Below, in pieces: positions 36,101 to 46,849 of a DNA stretch of 64,000 nt. How positions within the stretch are numbered: the first letter of the stretch is position 1; each line of letters starts with the position of its first letter. This stretch comes from Volvox africanus (Eukaryota; Chlorophyta; Chlorophyceae; Chlamydomonadales; Volvocaceae). The DNA lies in NCBI GenBank assembly GCA_030268105.1, contig BSDZ01000011.1, forward strand, positions 186,001-250,000. The letters are read 5' to 3'. The notes beneath the pieces were generated by a model. It was not told the DNA's origin and made no database searches. It saw only the letters and a program-made list of their open reading frames with translations. Both the position numbers and the translations under genes were made by a program.

Positions 36101-39100
36101 CGAAACCAGATTAGATGCAAGCATACCTACATCTGCACCCGCATCTGCGCCGGGAGTCAATTTCTCTTCCGACCCACCTGCACGAAATCGTTCACGACCA
36201 AGAACGCAATCGCCAGGCCACGGATCCGGACTTCGATTGACAGGTAGATGTTGAGCTGTCGATACAGCACGTACGACCTGGTACGACATGTGTTTATTTA
36301 CACGGTTATGCGTCATAACTTAAGGTCAACAATGTGGGCTTTGAGTTCATCGTTCGCGATTCATTTTATATCTATCATATCCAACCGCGATCACGTCCGG
36401 CTCATGACCCCTGGCTTGCACACTCCATCAACCGCGGACTGAGGATAAGAAGGGCTTCCGAGCTTAATCCCGCTTGAGGTTTAGCTCCCTGCCTGACTCG
36501 TCGTTAATGGACGATAGGACGATTGCTTGCAACAGAGGATTCACTGTGCATCTGTCCAGCAGGCGATGTACAGACAGATTAAACATTTGCACAGGCAGTG
36601 ATGCATTCTAAACACTTTCAGGGATTCTTCGATTCAGTCTCTTGATTAGGGCAGAGGAGGTGGCTTCGGGCGCAGACATAGGGAGGTGCACGAGGAGGAG
36701 CAGGACAGGGAGGAGGAGGAACAGGAAGGTATGATGGAATCCAATACGCACAAGGTGCAGAAGGGAAAGGCCGTACAGAACATCACCGTCCTCTAAAAGG
36801 ATAGGCGCTCCCTGCTGCCCTTTCCTGCCGGGGCACCAGACAAGTGTACTAATCTATACCTGGATCTTAAATGTAAGAACGCCTTCAGGCAGAAGCCGAA
36901 GTAGATGATAACGTAGACGAGCTCCGCTGTCAGGAGGACCATCAGGGAGATCAGCGAGGCGGCCTCCCTGGAGCTGACCGCAAAGGAGCACAATTTCACA
37001 TTTTGGCTTTATGTTATGTACACACGACATTATGCCCCTGAAGACCCAGGATCGATCCCGACTGGGACTGTGATATAAATACCTCCTCTGGTTGGGGGTG
37101 GATGTGGCCCCCCCCATATGAATGGACGGTGAGGACCCCGGTTATAATGATTTGCAGCCGACCAGGAGTGGAGTTGAGGCCACCGTTGATCCGGCGGATT
37201 CCACTGGGTGCTGGTGGTGGTGGTGCTGAACCGCGGAAAGAAACCCACTGATTTCGGAGAAGTCAACATCCCTAGGGGTGAACGGATGAGGAGGGTGCCC
37301 CGAAATACACCAGGGGGAAGGTAGGGACTGCCAGATAGTGGCCACGGGTGAAGCAAAGCCCCCCTATTCCACACACATATTGGCTTTGGACAATAGATTA
37401 GGGCTTGGGAAAAGTGAAGCGCGGGGACCAGGGAAGGGGCCGCGATAAAATCAGTACTTCCCATAATGACTTCAGGTCTCTGGACTGTGTCCCAAAGTAC
37501 CTTCCAGATTGGGAAGGCTTGTGCAAATAGCCATTGTGCTAGTGATTCGTATAGAGCTCTGGCTACTATAACGGTGACAACAGCTTGAGCGCGCTGCTTG
37601 TCTGTGATGTCTAAAGCCTAAAGCGAGGAGGCTTTCCCTTCGAGAAGAAGACGGCAAATACTCTATCGTGCCTTCGTCTACACATCAATTAGAGTTATGA
37701 TGTCGAGCATGCCACATGAAGAGTAAATATAAGGTCAGTGCTTCTGAGAACGTGGATGAAGGGCCGAGGGAGTCCTCAGAGACGCTTCGTGGCATATGGC
37801 ATGAGAAGTCACACGTACGTGCAAGACGAACACGAATACACGAGTGCTTGATGCACCTTGTTCTGTTTGTGCTTTGCTATATTCTGATATTATATTGGGT
37901 TACCACCTATAGAGTAGATGATATCCTGCACGCGCCACTCTACATGCGTGTGGCCCGTCGGGAATTGTCGTGCAGGCATTAGAACAAAGGTGTGTAAGGA
38001 GTGGTGTTGGTAACGCGCGAGGAAGATTGCGTAGGCTGCCGGTGGGCATAGAGATGAACGATATGCATTGCCGTGTTTGGGATCAATACACACCACCGCA
38101 CTTGGCATCACCAATTGGGAGGTTTCCATAGTTTCCACCGCGTAACGAGCCAACTCAGCACCCCAGAGCCACCCATCTACACCCCTGTCATTCGATTAAG
38201 GGATAGGGCCTCTCCTTGACTCCCCCTAGTCCTCTGCATTACCCCTAACGCCCTTTCTTTGCAGGCAGCTAGTTCTGGCCCACACTCACTGGCACTGGAG
38301 CAGACTGTCCATGCACGCCACGTCCTTCTCGTGGGAACTGAAGCCCTTGGTCGCCATGGCGCTGACATTGAACCCCAGGATGCACTGGAAGGGCGCCCAC
38401 AGCCACACCACCGGCGCCAGGTACTCCCACCATTTCGAATCAATGTGAAGCTGCTCATCGCATCCCATGTCGGCCGTTATTTGCTCCGCAGCGCATTCAG
38501 CTGCGCGGGATGCCACCATCCTACATTCGCCATCAGGCTGCTGTTGGGCCTTCTCGACTGCGGCCCCGGCAGCAGCTGCTACGAGCGCAGCAGCACCAAT
38601 TGCAGAATCTGCACCCCACGTTGGCACGGACGTTTGCCCTAACAGCTCCATGCTCTCCCTTGCAAGACACGCTGCTGCTGGCCCCGGCCGTGGAAGTGAA
38701 AGCGTTGTTTGTTCGGATGCCCCTTGCCTCACAGGCACGGCAGGTGACTGTGACGCTCCTGGCCCCGGCTGCTGATGCTGCTCCGACTGCGGCGGTGGCG
38801 GGCACGCCCCTGTAATCTTGCCTGGTGAGGAGTTACAGGACGAAACAACAGGGATGGCATTTGGTTCTCGCAGCGACAGCTCCGAATAAACCTCAACCTC
38901 AACGTCGGACGACGTGCTGCGTCCACCACCCGCTCCACCCCCTACCCGAGATGCGGCAGCGCACCGCAATGGCGGTATCACCTCCGCCTCCGCCTCCGCC
39001 CACGCCTCCGCCTCCGTCGCCACAGGAGAGTCTGCCAATGGGCTCCGCGGCGCAAGCCCATGTGGGGCATTCGTCTGGCGCTGCAAAACCACCACATCAG

Positions 39101-41415
39101 CGGCCAAACTCTCTGATGCTGCTCCACCTTCTACCGTCAGCCCTCGAACCACGAGCTCAGCCGTTGCAGGACCCGCCTCATCGTTCGTTCCGTAGTCCGT
39201 CGCTCGGCACCCGGGCCTCGCAATTGCTGCCGTAGATGTGGCAGTGGCTGTGAGGGCTATGGACACCGGACCCGCCGGCACCCCTGCTGCCTCGTTGTGG
39301 TCCAACGAGGAGCTCAAATCCTTCCGGGTCATCCTGCAACGTCCATACCACTGCGCCAGCCTCTGCCGCACCGCGTGTAGGATCCGCTTGTGCAGGAAGA
39401 GCGGTCCTCCAGTATGGACCGTCATGCCCCTCGCTGACATCGTCCAGATGCACAGCAGTGTGTTGCCGACCGTCAGCCGCACCGCGTAAGTCCACAGCAG
39501 GGCCTTGCGGAAGCTGCACGGACCATGAGCAGGGGGCAGCAAGGAAACGTGGCGTCTGTGCGGTTGTGTGATATAGTGAAAGGCAATGTGCATATCCGTA
39601 TCCATATTCCATTCTTTGTACTTTTGCCTTTTGGCAAACTGAACCCGTAGTCATCATCGGGTGGGCGTTTGAGCCTCACTAAAGATGCATGCAAAGGAGC
39701 TGTCGCACGCAGCCCAGCACGCGAGGGGCATGGGGTGCGGAGATGCAAACCCATCTTGCTGCTCTTTAAGCTTATTTGGTTTATTCTTACCGAAAACCAC
39801 CAGCCAATCGGCATTGTCCTTTGTTGGTGCTCTAGACCCCCACCCCCACCACCGTCTAGCAGTAATCCAAATGTCATGGACCTTTATTACGGGTTTGACA
39901 TTAATGCGTAAGGAATCCCTCAAGCAGGCGGGTTCGTTATCCTAATAATGAAGCTGATTACTTTTGGCAATCGCTCTCTAATCTTCGCTCGCTGCCTGCG
40001 TAGGTCCATGCTGCCATGCTGATGATGGTGACCGTGAGCTCCGCCAGACGGGAGAGGTAGATCCGGAAACGGCGCTGGTCCCAGCACCGCCGCCGCACTA
40101 GGAACCACACGCCACGCAGCAGGTACACCAACAAGAGCGCCAACGGGATGGCGATGCATATGACCCCGGCTACGAAATTGTCACGGAAGCTGGGAGCACT
40201 GGAGTTGAGGAGGTACCAAGAGGTGCCAGCATGATGCGCGCTGACCTATCGGCAGCAAACAAATGGGGTGAGGTCGGCGACTGAGGGCAGGATTAGAGTA
40301 CGAGGTACGAGGGAAGCAAGCTGGTGTACATAGCAGAATGCGAGCATATGCACGCAAAAAAGGGGCAGAAAGTGCGTTGTGTCTGTGTGTCTCATGTGTT
40401 ACGCCGTTCCCGTTTCCTGTCGCTGGAGATAGCTCGAAATCGGAGCAATAGCTCGAAGCTGTCTCGCCATATACGCATAATCCCGCAGGACGCAGTCTAG
40501 ATAGATTGCATGACGGCTGTTCTTTCTCTCTGGTATTTGTTGGCCCAGGTCTCACAACGCCGTTCCGGACCATCTCCCGTGCCTGGGACCTGAGGCTGCA
40601 AGGGAATTAGTCCCCTCCAACAATGGCCCGGAATATTAAGGAGGCGTGATCGTACAACATTACATCGTGTGATCTGTAGCCGGCCAATCATATAAACTCG
40701 CGCGGCCGAGGCTAAACTCAACGCTGGCCGTCGCAGCCATCATGCGTAACAATACCTTCAAGTAAACAGTAATGGCGATGCCAGACAAAAGGGAACAAAT
40801 CATGAGTAAGGCAAGGATCTTGAGCTCCAAAGGACCGATGAACTCGATGCGAAGCACTATATCACGGTGCTGGTTGCCGATCTGCCATGAGGGTGGCAGC
40901 TCGAAATCTCCCAAGGGTTTGTCGTCCTGGGCCGTGTCCGTATTGTCGTAGCCATAGGATGAATCCCCTTCAGCCCCAGCTTGCGAAGGTTTACTCCTTT
41001 TCCTCTGCGGATGGTTGGCCTCTGCCAGTGGCAGCGCAAGAACGCGTTTAGAGTCCGGTTGTTGGACTGATGCAGTTGCTGCAGCTGCAGTAGCATCTGG
41101 AGCGGCCGATACATCTACGCCGCCAGTGCCTCCTCCCGCATCAGATACCGCTGGGGCAAACCCTTGAGCCACCGGAACGGCAGGTCCTTGCACGATAGGG
41201 TGTAATGATGACGATGTGTTGGTCGGCTGAGCGCCAGACACAGCGGACTGGACGTCAACCACGCCACGTACATTTTGGCTAGATCCCCGATCGGTCAACT
41301 GAATGCAAATGCCTGGGCCTTCAGGATGGGGATTTAAACTAGGCCTCGCAGAAAAATCAGCTGACGTCTCCAAGTGTTTTTGCTCTTGCAAGCTAGGATA
41401 AGTAACGCTGCTCAT
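27198..41415 (-). CDS. Membrane-anchored class-3 lipase (alpha/beta-hydrolase)
   Basis: Predicted acylglycerol/phospholipid lipase; the lipid substrate is not inferable. Exons in order: 40756-41415, 39962-40245, 38290-39513, 36860-36973, 36178-36255, 35701-35793, 35393-35485, 34759-34929, 34211-34304, 33301-33357, 32971-33036, 32327-32498, 30837-30985, 30521-30579, 30064-30168, 29371-29484, 28642-28897 and 27198-28061. Phases agree except at two points, where a short exon is missing or unresolved (36.3-36.85 kb and 34.93-35.39 kb). The product is about 1,560 residues. The N-terminal half is low complexity plus several hydrophobic segments (for example IAIPLALLLVYLLRGVWFLV; MVLLTAELVYVIIYFGFCL). 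The catalytic half shows SDAKVMIAW, FRGTASLKAACVDL (oxyanion region), GKIMVTGHSLGG (Ser nucleophile), YGAPRVGD, WHVINGNDMVP (catalytic Asp) and SVRHHLLGSY (probable catalytic His), so it looks active. A ~290-residue Ala/Gly-rich tail ends at TAA 27198. The start ATG at 41415 is chosen because in-frame codons upstream offer only TTG. Confidence 0.9.
31232..31310. repeat. CCGCC/CCACC-rich tract in a lipase intron
   Basis: About 80 bp of almost pure pyrimidine-rich CCNCC sequence on +, which is GGNGG on the transcribed-sense minus strand. It lies in the intron between the MVTG and HSLGG exons, 0.5 kb from the large CCCT array. The apparent polyproline reading is not coding. Confidence 0.75.
31813..32306. 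repeat. Giant (CCCT)n/(GGGA)n tetranucleotide array in a lipase intron
   Basis: Roughly 123 uninterrupted 4-bp units (about 494 bp) with no visible substitution until the last few bases. On the sense strand of the lipase gene it is GGGA repeated, beginning about 20 nt after the GTGAG donor at 32326. Apparent Ser-Leu-Pro-Pro or Gly-Arg-Glu-Gly reading frames across it are artefacts of the repeat. Real length may differ from the assembly. Confidence 0.97.
37028..37390. repeat. Dispersed repeat family, copy 2 (inside a lipase intron)
   Basis: Second copy of the element at 25535-25860, same orientation on +, hence antisense to the host gene, within the intron between lipase exons 38290-39513 and 36860-36973. 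It is slightly longer than copy 1 because of GGT/CCC expansions. GATCGATCC near its left end fits the RNA polymerase III B-box consensus, but copy 1 does not match well there. Confidence 0.75.
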
Positions 41416-44292
41416 CCTTTGACTGGTACTATATGCAACAATCGTCGACCTCTTGGCTAGAGGAACGGATCCTACCCTGCCCCCCAGCGTAAAAGGTCTC
41501 CGGCATAGAAACCCGCTAACCAACTATGGTAAGACCAATAATGAAAAATGACATTTCAGATTACAGTAATGTTTTTAGATATCTCCTTGCAAGCATATCT
41601 GTGCAAACAGGCACATGGACACGAACGAGGTGCACGGCAAACGGTCACGCACTTGCCCGTCGCGAGTTTATTTTAACATCTCAAATATAATAGTTTTCTC
41701 CTTTCATGATATGCAAATAACAAGCTCATATTTTCAAAGGGGCCAAACACTTTCTTCATACTTACACGAAAGTAACAATGTGCAAACGACAGCTCTTTCG
41801 CCTGAAGAAACCGTGTCTATGCACCTCTGCATAAAGATCTTCTTAAGATAAAATATAGGTAAGATAGATAGCTGATCTCAAGACAATTTGGGAAGTCCAG
41901 CTCCTACCGGAGCTGCGGACCCGCATGGCTCTTCTGGCGCCGATGGTGCAGGATGTCCTTCAAGAGCGCTTGGCTGATGCGGTTGCGTTGCTAGAGAATC
42001 CGAGACGCGGTGAAGGCAAATACGGATGTGGCCGATGCAGGAGTGGTGTTGGATGTAGAAGTACCCTACCTTCGCAAGACCTCGTCATCGGGGACACTGG
42101 ATCTTCGACACAATTGCAGGCCTTAAATGGCCTCCCGCTTGACCTTGACGGCCTGTCCTGCCAGCTCGTTCCTTGTCCTCAACCCCGCTAGCCGATGGGC
42201 TTGCACCCAACTCTCAAGTCAATTTGCACGACCTGTTGCCGAGTTTTTGTCCAACCTAGAACTGGTAAAGGCATGGAGTTCACGTTCATCCTGGCTCCTG
42301 GGCTCGGCCTGGAGAATTTGCTGGGAAGGTCGGACCTGGGCCCAAGCTTTATGCAGTTGGACGTGGCCTCACCCTGGCTTTAGCAGGAGCTTGGGGTCCG
42401 TTGCCAGGCTGTCTTAACCTAACGCGTTCAAGTGCAGGTTATCCTTATCTGATGTACTGTTGTACTTCAAGCAAAACGGTGTGTGACCACCAGTCTTTGA
42501 AGGACGCTTGACGCTCTTGTTTTATTTCAGTGTCTGCATCCTGCAACCTTTCAAAGGTTGCCCCAGAACGCAACGCCTGCAATAACTATTACCTGGATTT
42601 GTTCCTGTGGGGGGTCCCTAGGGTCCGCCCTGACGGCAAAATCCAGACAAGGGTAAAGAGCAGTAGAACGCGGAATATCTAACCCTGGAAGTTAGGGGGG
42701 CTGGATTAAAAGGAAGGATTTAGAAGGAAGGATTTATGCCGTAGAATTCATTAGAAATTGTGGGGAAGGATGCAACGGACGACAGATTTTGGAATAGAGC
42801 CCCAAAGGCGCGGAAATGGCTGGAAATTCCCCACATGGATTGAGGATGAGAGGGCAGCGAGCTCAGTGCCGCCAGCACACGCAGGATCAACGGACTACCG
42901 ACCCAACAGCCTTCCAAGCTCCTGCCATCTCATTTCTCTACATCCCTAACTTCTCACTTCTACTTCCTATTATTGCAAAATTACGATCACCGCAGGCCCT
43001 TTTTCATGTTCCATTATCGTCATCTTGTGCTGGATGCATCAGGCTGCATCGTTTCTTTGTCAGTTGCCTCTGGTACTGGCCGTGCCTGATGACAGCTGAT
43101 GAAAATCCCGGCATGCAACGTCAACAATCGCGTATCCGATGTTTTTATTCTCGCTATGATGGTTTTACTTTGGTATTCGTCCTGCACGGATACTTTGACA
43201 TCACTTCTCATTGATAACTAGGCACGCACCGTTTTTTAGCTGTCCAATCGCCTTTGTCAAATTAGCAAACGATAATATAACAAATGTATTCTGTTTGTAG
43301 TATATTAGTATATTATGTGCATTTGATGCTGCGGTAATATGTCTCCCGCCCGCCGTTCTGATGTTCTGCGCAGGACGAACGCATGCATTTCCAAAAACAC
43401 ATAGAATTTTATGTTATCAATTAGTAGCAGGTTGCATCACACCTTATTGTCCATCGCGGTTAATAACTTGGCGAACCCGTCACGGGCAACACCCAGGACA
43501 TCCCAGTACGAACCCACTTCTGGATTCCAATTCTCAAAATGGGTAAGTGGGTTTTAAAAATTGCGGTCTGAGTATGGCAGCTGATGATGTCCTTGCCATG
43601 TTGGCTATTCTGATACTGTCTGCGCGTCTAAGGGCTAGTAAGGCTTAGCTCTCGGCCGCTAACGCTTTCGATACTACAATAAATAAGTCCATTCAAAACC
43701 TCACATGATGCGACTCCTATATTACGTGTGCCTCAGCCAAATCATTCTGCGCCTGCCGGTCTGATCCGTACTGGCGGATCCAGTCGTGCACCGTAAGGGG
43801 AACTCCCAAGCAATAGTACATGCCCGAGTTCGTTGGTTCGCCCCACTGAGGCTGCCCAAGGCATAGTGCTCACGTACGCATCCGTTGCGACATAAACACG
43901 CTCTTCCCGACCCTCCCTGGTCCTCACCGCATTTGACCAGCGCGTCGCCCATCCACAGTGAAGTGCAGGAGGAAGACGCAATCCAAAAGTGCTTTGAAGA
44001 TGATAGGGACCTTTCCCAAGACACGGGGACTAGCTTGGACCGCCGGGCTGGCGCTGCTTGTTGCGCTGGCGCTGGAGGGCCATCTAGGTGGGCCGAACTG
44101 TTTGACATAAGGAGAGGGGGGGACTTATGTGTGGACTTCTTACGTTTGGGTCGTCGTAGTTTTTTGTGAGACGTTCTGTTTGAATGGGGAAAGATCAAAA
44201 TGCGGGTGCATGCAAACTTGTTTTGATTTTCCGCTTTACTAAGGTGGTGTGGCCAGTGGCGAGAGAATGCATCTGTGCGATAAAGCTTGTGC
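41416..44292. other. Intergenic region between divergent genes
   Basis: Head-to-head arrangement: the lipase starts at 41415 (-) and the proline-rich gene lies on + from about 44.3 kb. An open stretch around 41.92-42.19 kb (containing ENPRRGEGKYGCGRCRSGVG) is Cys/Gly-rich but unassigned. A short hydrophobic open stretch from ATG 43574 (MAADDVLAMLAILILSARL) followed by GTAAGG could be a signal-peptide exon for the downstream gene, but its phase does not fit directly. Otherwise nothing is recognised. Confidence 0.4.
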
Positions 44293-45174
44293 AGGCAACC
44301 TGTCACCCCCGAGCGAGTGAAGCCGCGCACAACCACCACTGCCCGCCCCGCAGCTTCCAGCGTCAGCACACCCGGGCCCAAAGCAATGAGTCCCCGGCCG
44401 CCATCCCCGAGGCCGCCGTTCATCAAGTCGCCAGCACCACCCCCGCCGAGGCCGCCGTACATCAGGTCGCCAGGACCGCCCCGCCCCGCCCCGCCGAGGC
44501 CGCCATATGAGAATAATTTGTCGGCGCTGTCTCCTCATCTGTCTCCGCCACGTTTACCGCAGTATTACATACACTTCGGCCGTTGTGTACAGGCATTTCA
44601 GAGGCAAGAGTACGGCAACTGGATCATGATCCGATCGGCATCCGTACAGACTAGCTCTGACTCCATTGTTCTGCGATTGGATACACGGAACATGCGACCC
44701 GTTGCCAGTGCCTTTGGCACCGTCAAGCCCAATTACTTCCCCATCAGCCACCTCTACATCGCGTACTTCGATATCCGCGGTGTCGCGTCCTGGACGCCGA
44801 CCCTTGATCGTACACCGTACAAGGAGACCCCGTCGTACTACTCAATCAAAGTAAATGGCAGCCCGCTCGGGACCGTACGTGACATGAAGGGCGAGGGAGA
44901 CGACGGGCCGCGGGCCGTGTCGTATAGCCTCAAAGGCTTCTTGAACGGTATAATCGTACCGTCGACATTGCCGTACGTTATTGAGATCGTTAAGGTGTGC
45001 ACCCTCTACGGCATCAGCTGCGAGGGTGTGCCGGATCCCCGAGACGTGTTCGTGTCGCTAAGGGGCTTCACGGCGTACTCACTTTGGACGGTGAATCAGC
45101 CGCTCAGGGTGAACGGGACGTACTTTCGGGACCACGTCTGGTGCCCTGTGCAAACGGTCATTGACGTGCCTTGA
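44293..45174 (+). CDS. Proline-rich protein with unrecognised C-terminal domain (hydroxyproline-rich glycoprotein-like), 5' end uncertain
   Basis: A Pro-rich run of PPRPPY/SPAPPPPRPP type (about 44386-44510) leads into a ~210-residue compact-looking domain without low complexity. The layout resembles algal cell-wall proteins such as pherophorins, with a Pro-rich spacer and a globular C-terminus, but the domain lacks the cysteine pattern I associate with pherophorins. It contains blocks such as YYIHFGRCVQAFQRQEYGNW, LRLDTRNMRPVASAFGTVKP, YYSIKVNGSPLGTVRDMKGE and SLRGFTAYSLWTVNQPLRVN, and ends at TGA 45172-45174. The frame is open from an apparent acceptor (CTTGTGCAG) at 44292, and the first ATG is at 44386. 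No signal peptide is present in this exon, so an upstream exon is likely. The intact, biased reading frame supports a real gene; the function is unknown. Confidence 0.62.
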   Translation, partial: RQPVTPERVKPRTTTTARPAASSVSTPGPKAMSPRPPSPRPPFIKSPAPPPPRPPYIRSPGPPRPAPPRPPYENNLSALSPHLSPPRLPQYYIHFGRCVQAFQRQEYGNWIMIRSASVQTSSDSIVLRLDTRNMRPVASAFGTVKPNYFPISHLYIAYFDIRGVASWTPTLDRTPYKETPSYYSIKVNGSPLGTVRDMKGEGDDGPRAVSYSLKGFLNGIIVPSTLPYVIEIVKVCTLYGISCEGVPDPRDVFVSLRGFTAYSLWTVNQPLRVNGTYFRDHVWCPVQTVIDVP

Positions 45175-45277
45175 TGATGCACACTCTCATTTCGGCGCTC
45201 ACCGGATGTCCTGGGATACGGATACGGAGGGCGTATGCTTAAACGCAAAGACCTGATGAGCACAATTTTTGTGGAAG

Positions 45278-45542
45278 AGGAAGAGGAAGAGGAGGCAGAG
45301 GAAGAGGCAGAGGAGGAGGCAGAGGAGGAGGAGGAGGAGGAGGCAGAGGAGGAGGAGGGGGAGGAGGAGGAGGGGGAGGAGGAGGAGGAGGAGGAGGAGG
45401 AGGAGGAGGAGGAGGAGGCAGAGGAGGAGGAGGCAGAGGAGGAGGAGGCAGAGGAGGAGGAGGAGGAGGCAGAGGAGGAGGAGGAGGAGGCAGAGGAGGA
45501 GGAGGAGGAGGCAGAGGAGGAGGAGGAGGAGGAGGAGGCGAG
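45278..45542. repeat. Purine-only (GGA/GAGGCA)n tract
   Basis: About 265 bp of almost pure purine on +, built from GGA and GGAGGCAGA units, beginning ~100 bp after the stop of the proline-rich gene, so probably in its 3' UTR or just beyond. It can be read as a poly-Glu or, in another frame, a poly-Arg peptide; both look like repeat artefacts. Confidence 0.9.
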
Positions 45543-46827
45543 GGAAATGGATTCCCTCTTCGTAATGTGCGGGGTGTGGGGTCTGGCCTTCTGGTCCCTG
45601 CTGCTGACTGAAGAGTTATGAAGATAGCGTGAAGTGGCTGCAGGTCAGGGCCAACAGCAGCTGCATGGAAAATGCAATAGGCTACGACGGTGCAGCCGAG
45701 CACCGTCATGGTCCGGCTGCTGTTGCCCTTGGCGAACCTTCCGCGCGATAGATGCCTTGGTCGAGCTCGCTGGCAGCCTGCCAGTCTGCAGCCCGCTGCG
45801 GGAAATGAGAGCAGGTGCTACACACACATACACACAAAAACACATGCACACACATGGTACTTCACACATGCTAGATGGGTGGGGTGACAGATGAACCAGA
45901 TGGGCGGTTGGGCTCCTGGGCCACCGATACCCCATCCATGCTGCTGTACTCGCAAGGTAAAAATCGTACTGATGTACCAAAACTTGGTCAAACTATTATA
46001 TTATCAAACTATATGCTTAAGGGCTGCAAGGGCGTAGAATCGGAACCTAGGGAGGGGGGCATGAACAAACCTTGGGAGATGGTCAGGTGTGCAGCGTCAT
46101 CACGGCGGGTCGCATTGCCGAGTGTATTAGGACCCAAAGGGAGAGGCACATTATTGGACTGCGGCTTTTCATTTGGTTTTCTTGTTTAACTTTTCGTCAA
46201 TGTCATAATTTATCAGGGTATTGCAGAAATTTATCGATATCATTGAGTTGCGCTCGTGGCAAGGTTACTCGATGAAAACTACCACATCGGCAATAACTAC
46301 CACAACGGCACCACGGGAAATTTTGCGGTACAGCGTGGAGGACTGTTGCCTCCTCGCTCCGTGGTGTTACGGATGACTAAGGACTACGTCTCGAGAAAGC
46401 AAAGCAATCTTGGCGCGTAGGGGCCATCTGCATGTGTAATCAAATAAAATAGGGCATGGCGTGAGCTATTTCGAAAATGCCTCCTGCCCTTAGCCCCGGC
46501 CCTGTTCCTACTCTCCCTGGCGCCCAGGGACATGATGTTGGTGACTACACGTGACTTGGGCAATCTAGCTTCTGCTGTTGCCAAGGAATGGGTATTTGCG
46601 GATATGTGTCCGTATCGGTAGTGGCTGGTGGGCGCACACACGTGGAGCTCATTCGTTGTTGTAGCCTGTTGGGGGATAGGATCGTGTTGATGTGTAGACA
46701 GACCAGTCCTGTCCTAACACCCAAACCATGTAAGATCAAGGACAGGACAAATTTGTGAGCACGTGTGCGCGGCCAAATCTGAACGTTGGAATGGAGTCGC
46801 TGATGTGAATGGATGTTTTCTAACCTT

Positions 46828-46849
46828 TTTGACTTTTTTAAAAGTCAAA
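46828..46849. repeat. Perfect 10-bp inverted repeat with 2-nt loop
   Basis: TTTGACTTTT and AAAAGTCAAA flank TT. No U-rich or gene context assigns a function; it could be chance or part of a decayed element. Confidence 0.6.

Noticed and set aside
37028..37090. Possible tRNA gene suggested by GATCGATCC
   Set aside because: No cloverleaf stems could be formed around it; at best a B-box remnant of a dispersed repeat.
44293..45174. Calling the proline-rich protein a pherophorin
   Set aside because: The layout is similar, but the C-terminal domain lacks the expected cysteine pattern and conserved blocks.
45235..45621. Poly-Glu (or poly-Arg) reading frame downstream of the proline-rich gene
   Set aside because: Translation of a purine microsatellite; no splice context, conserved domain or unique sequence of useful length.
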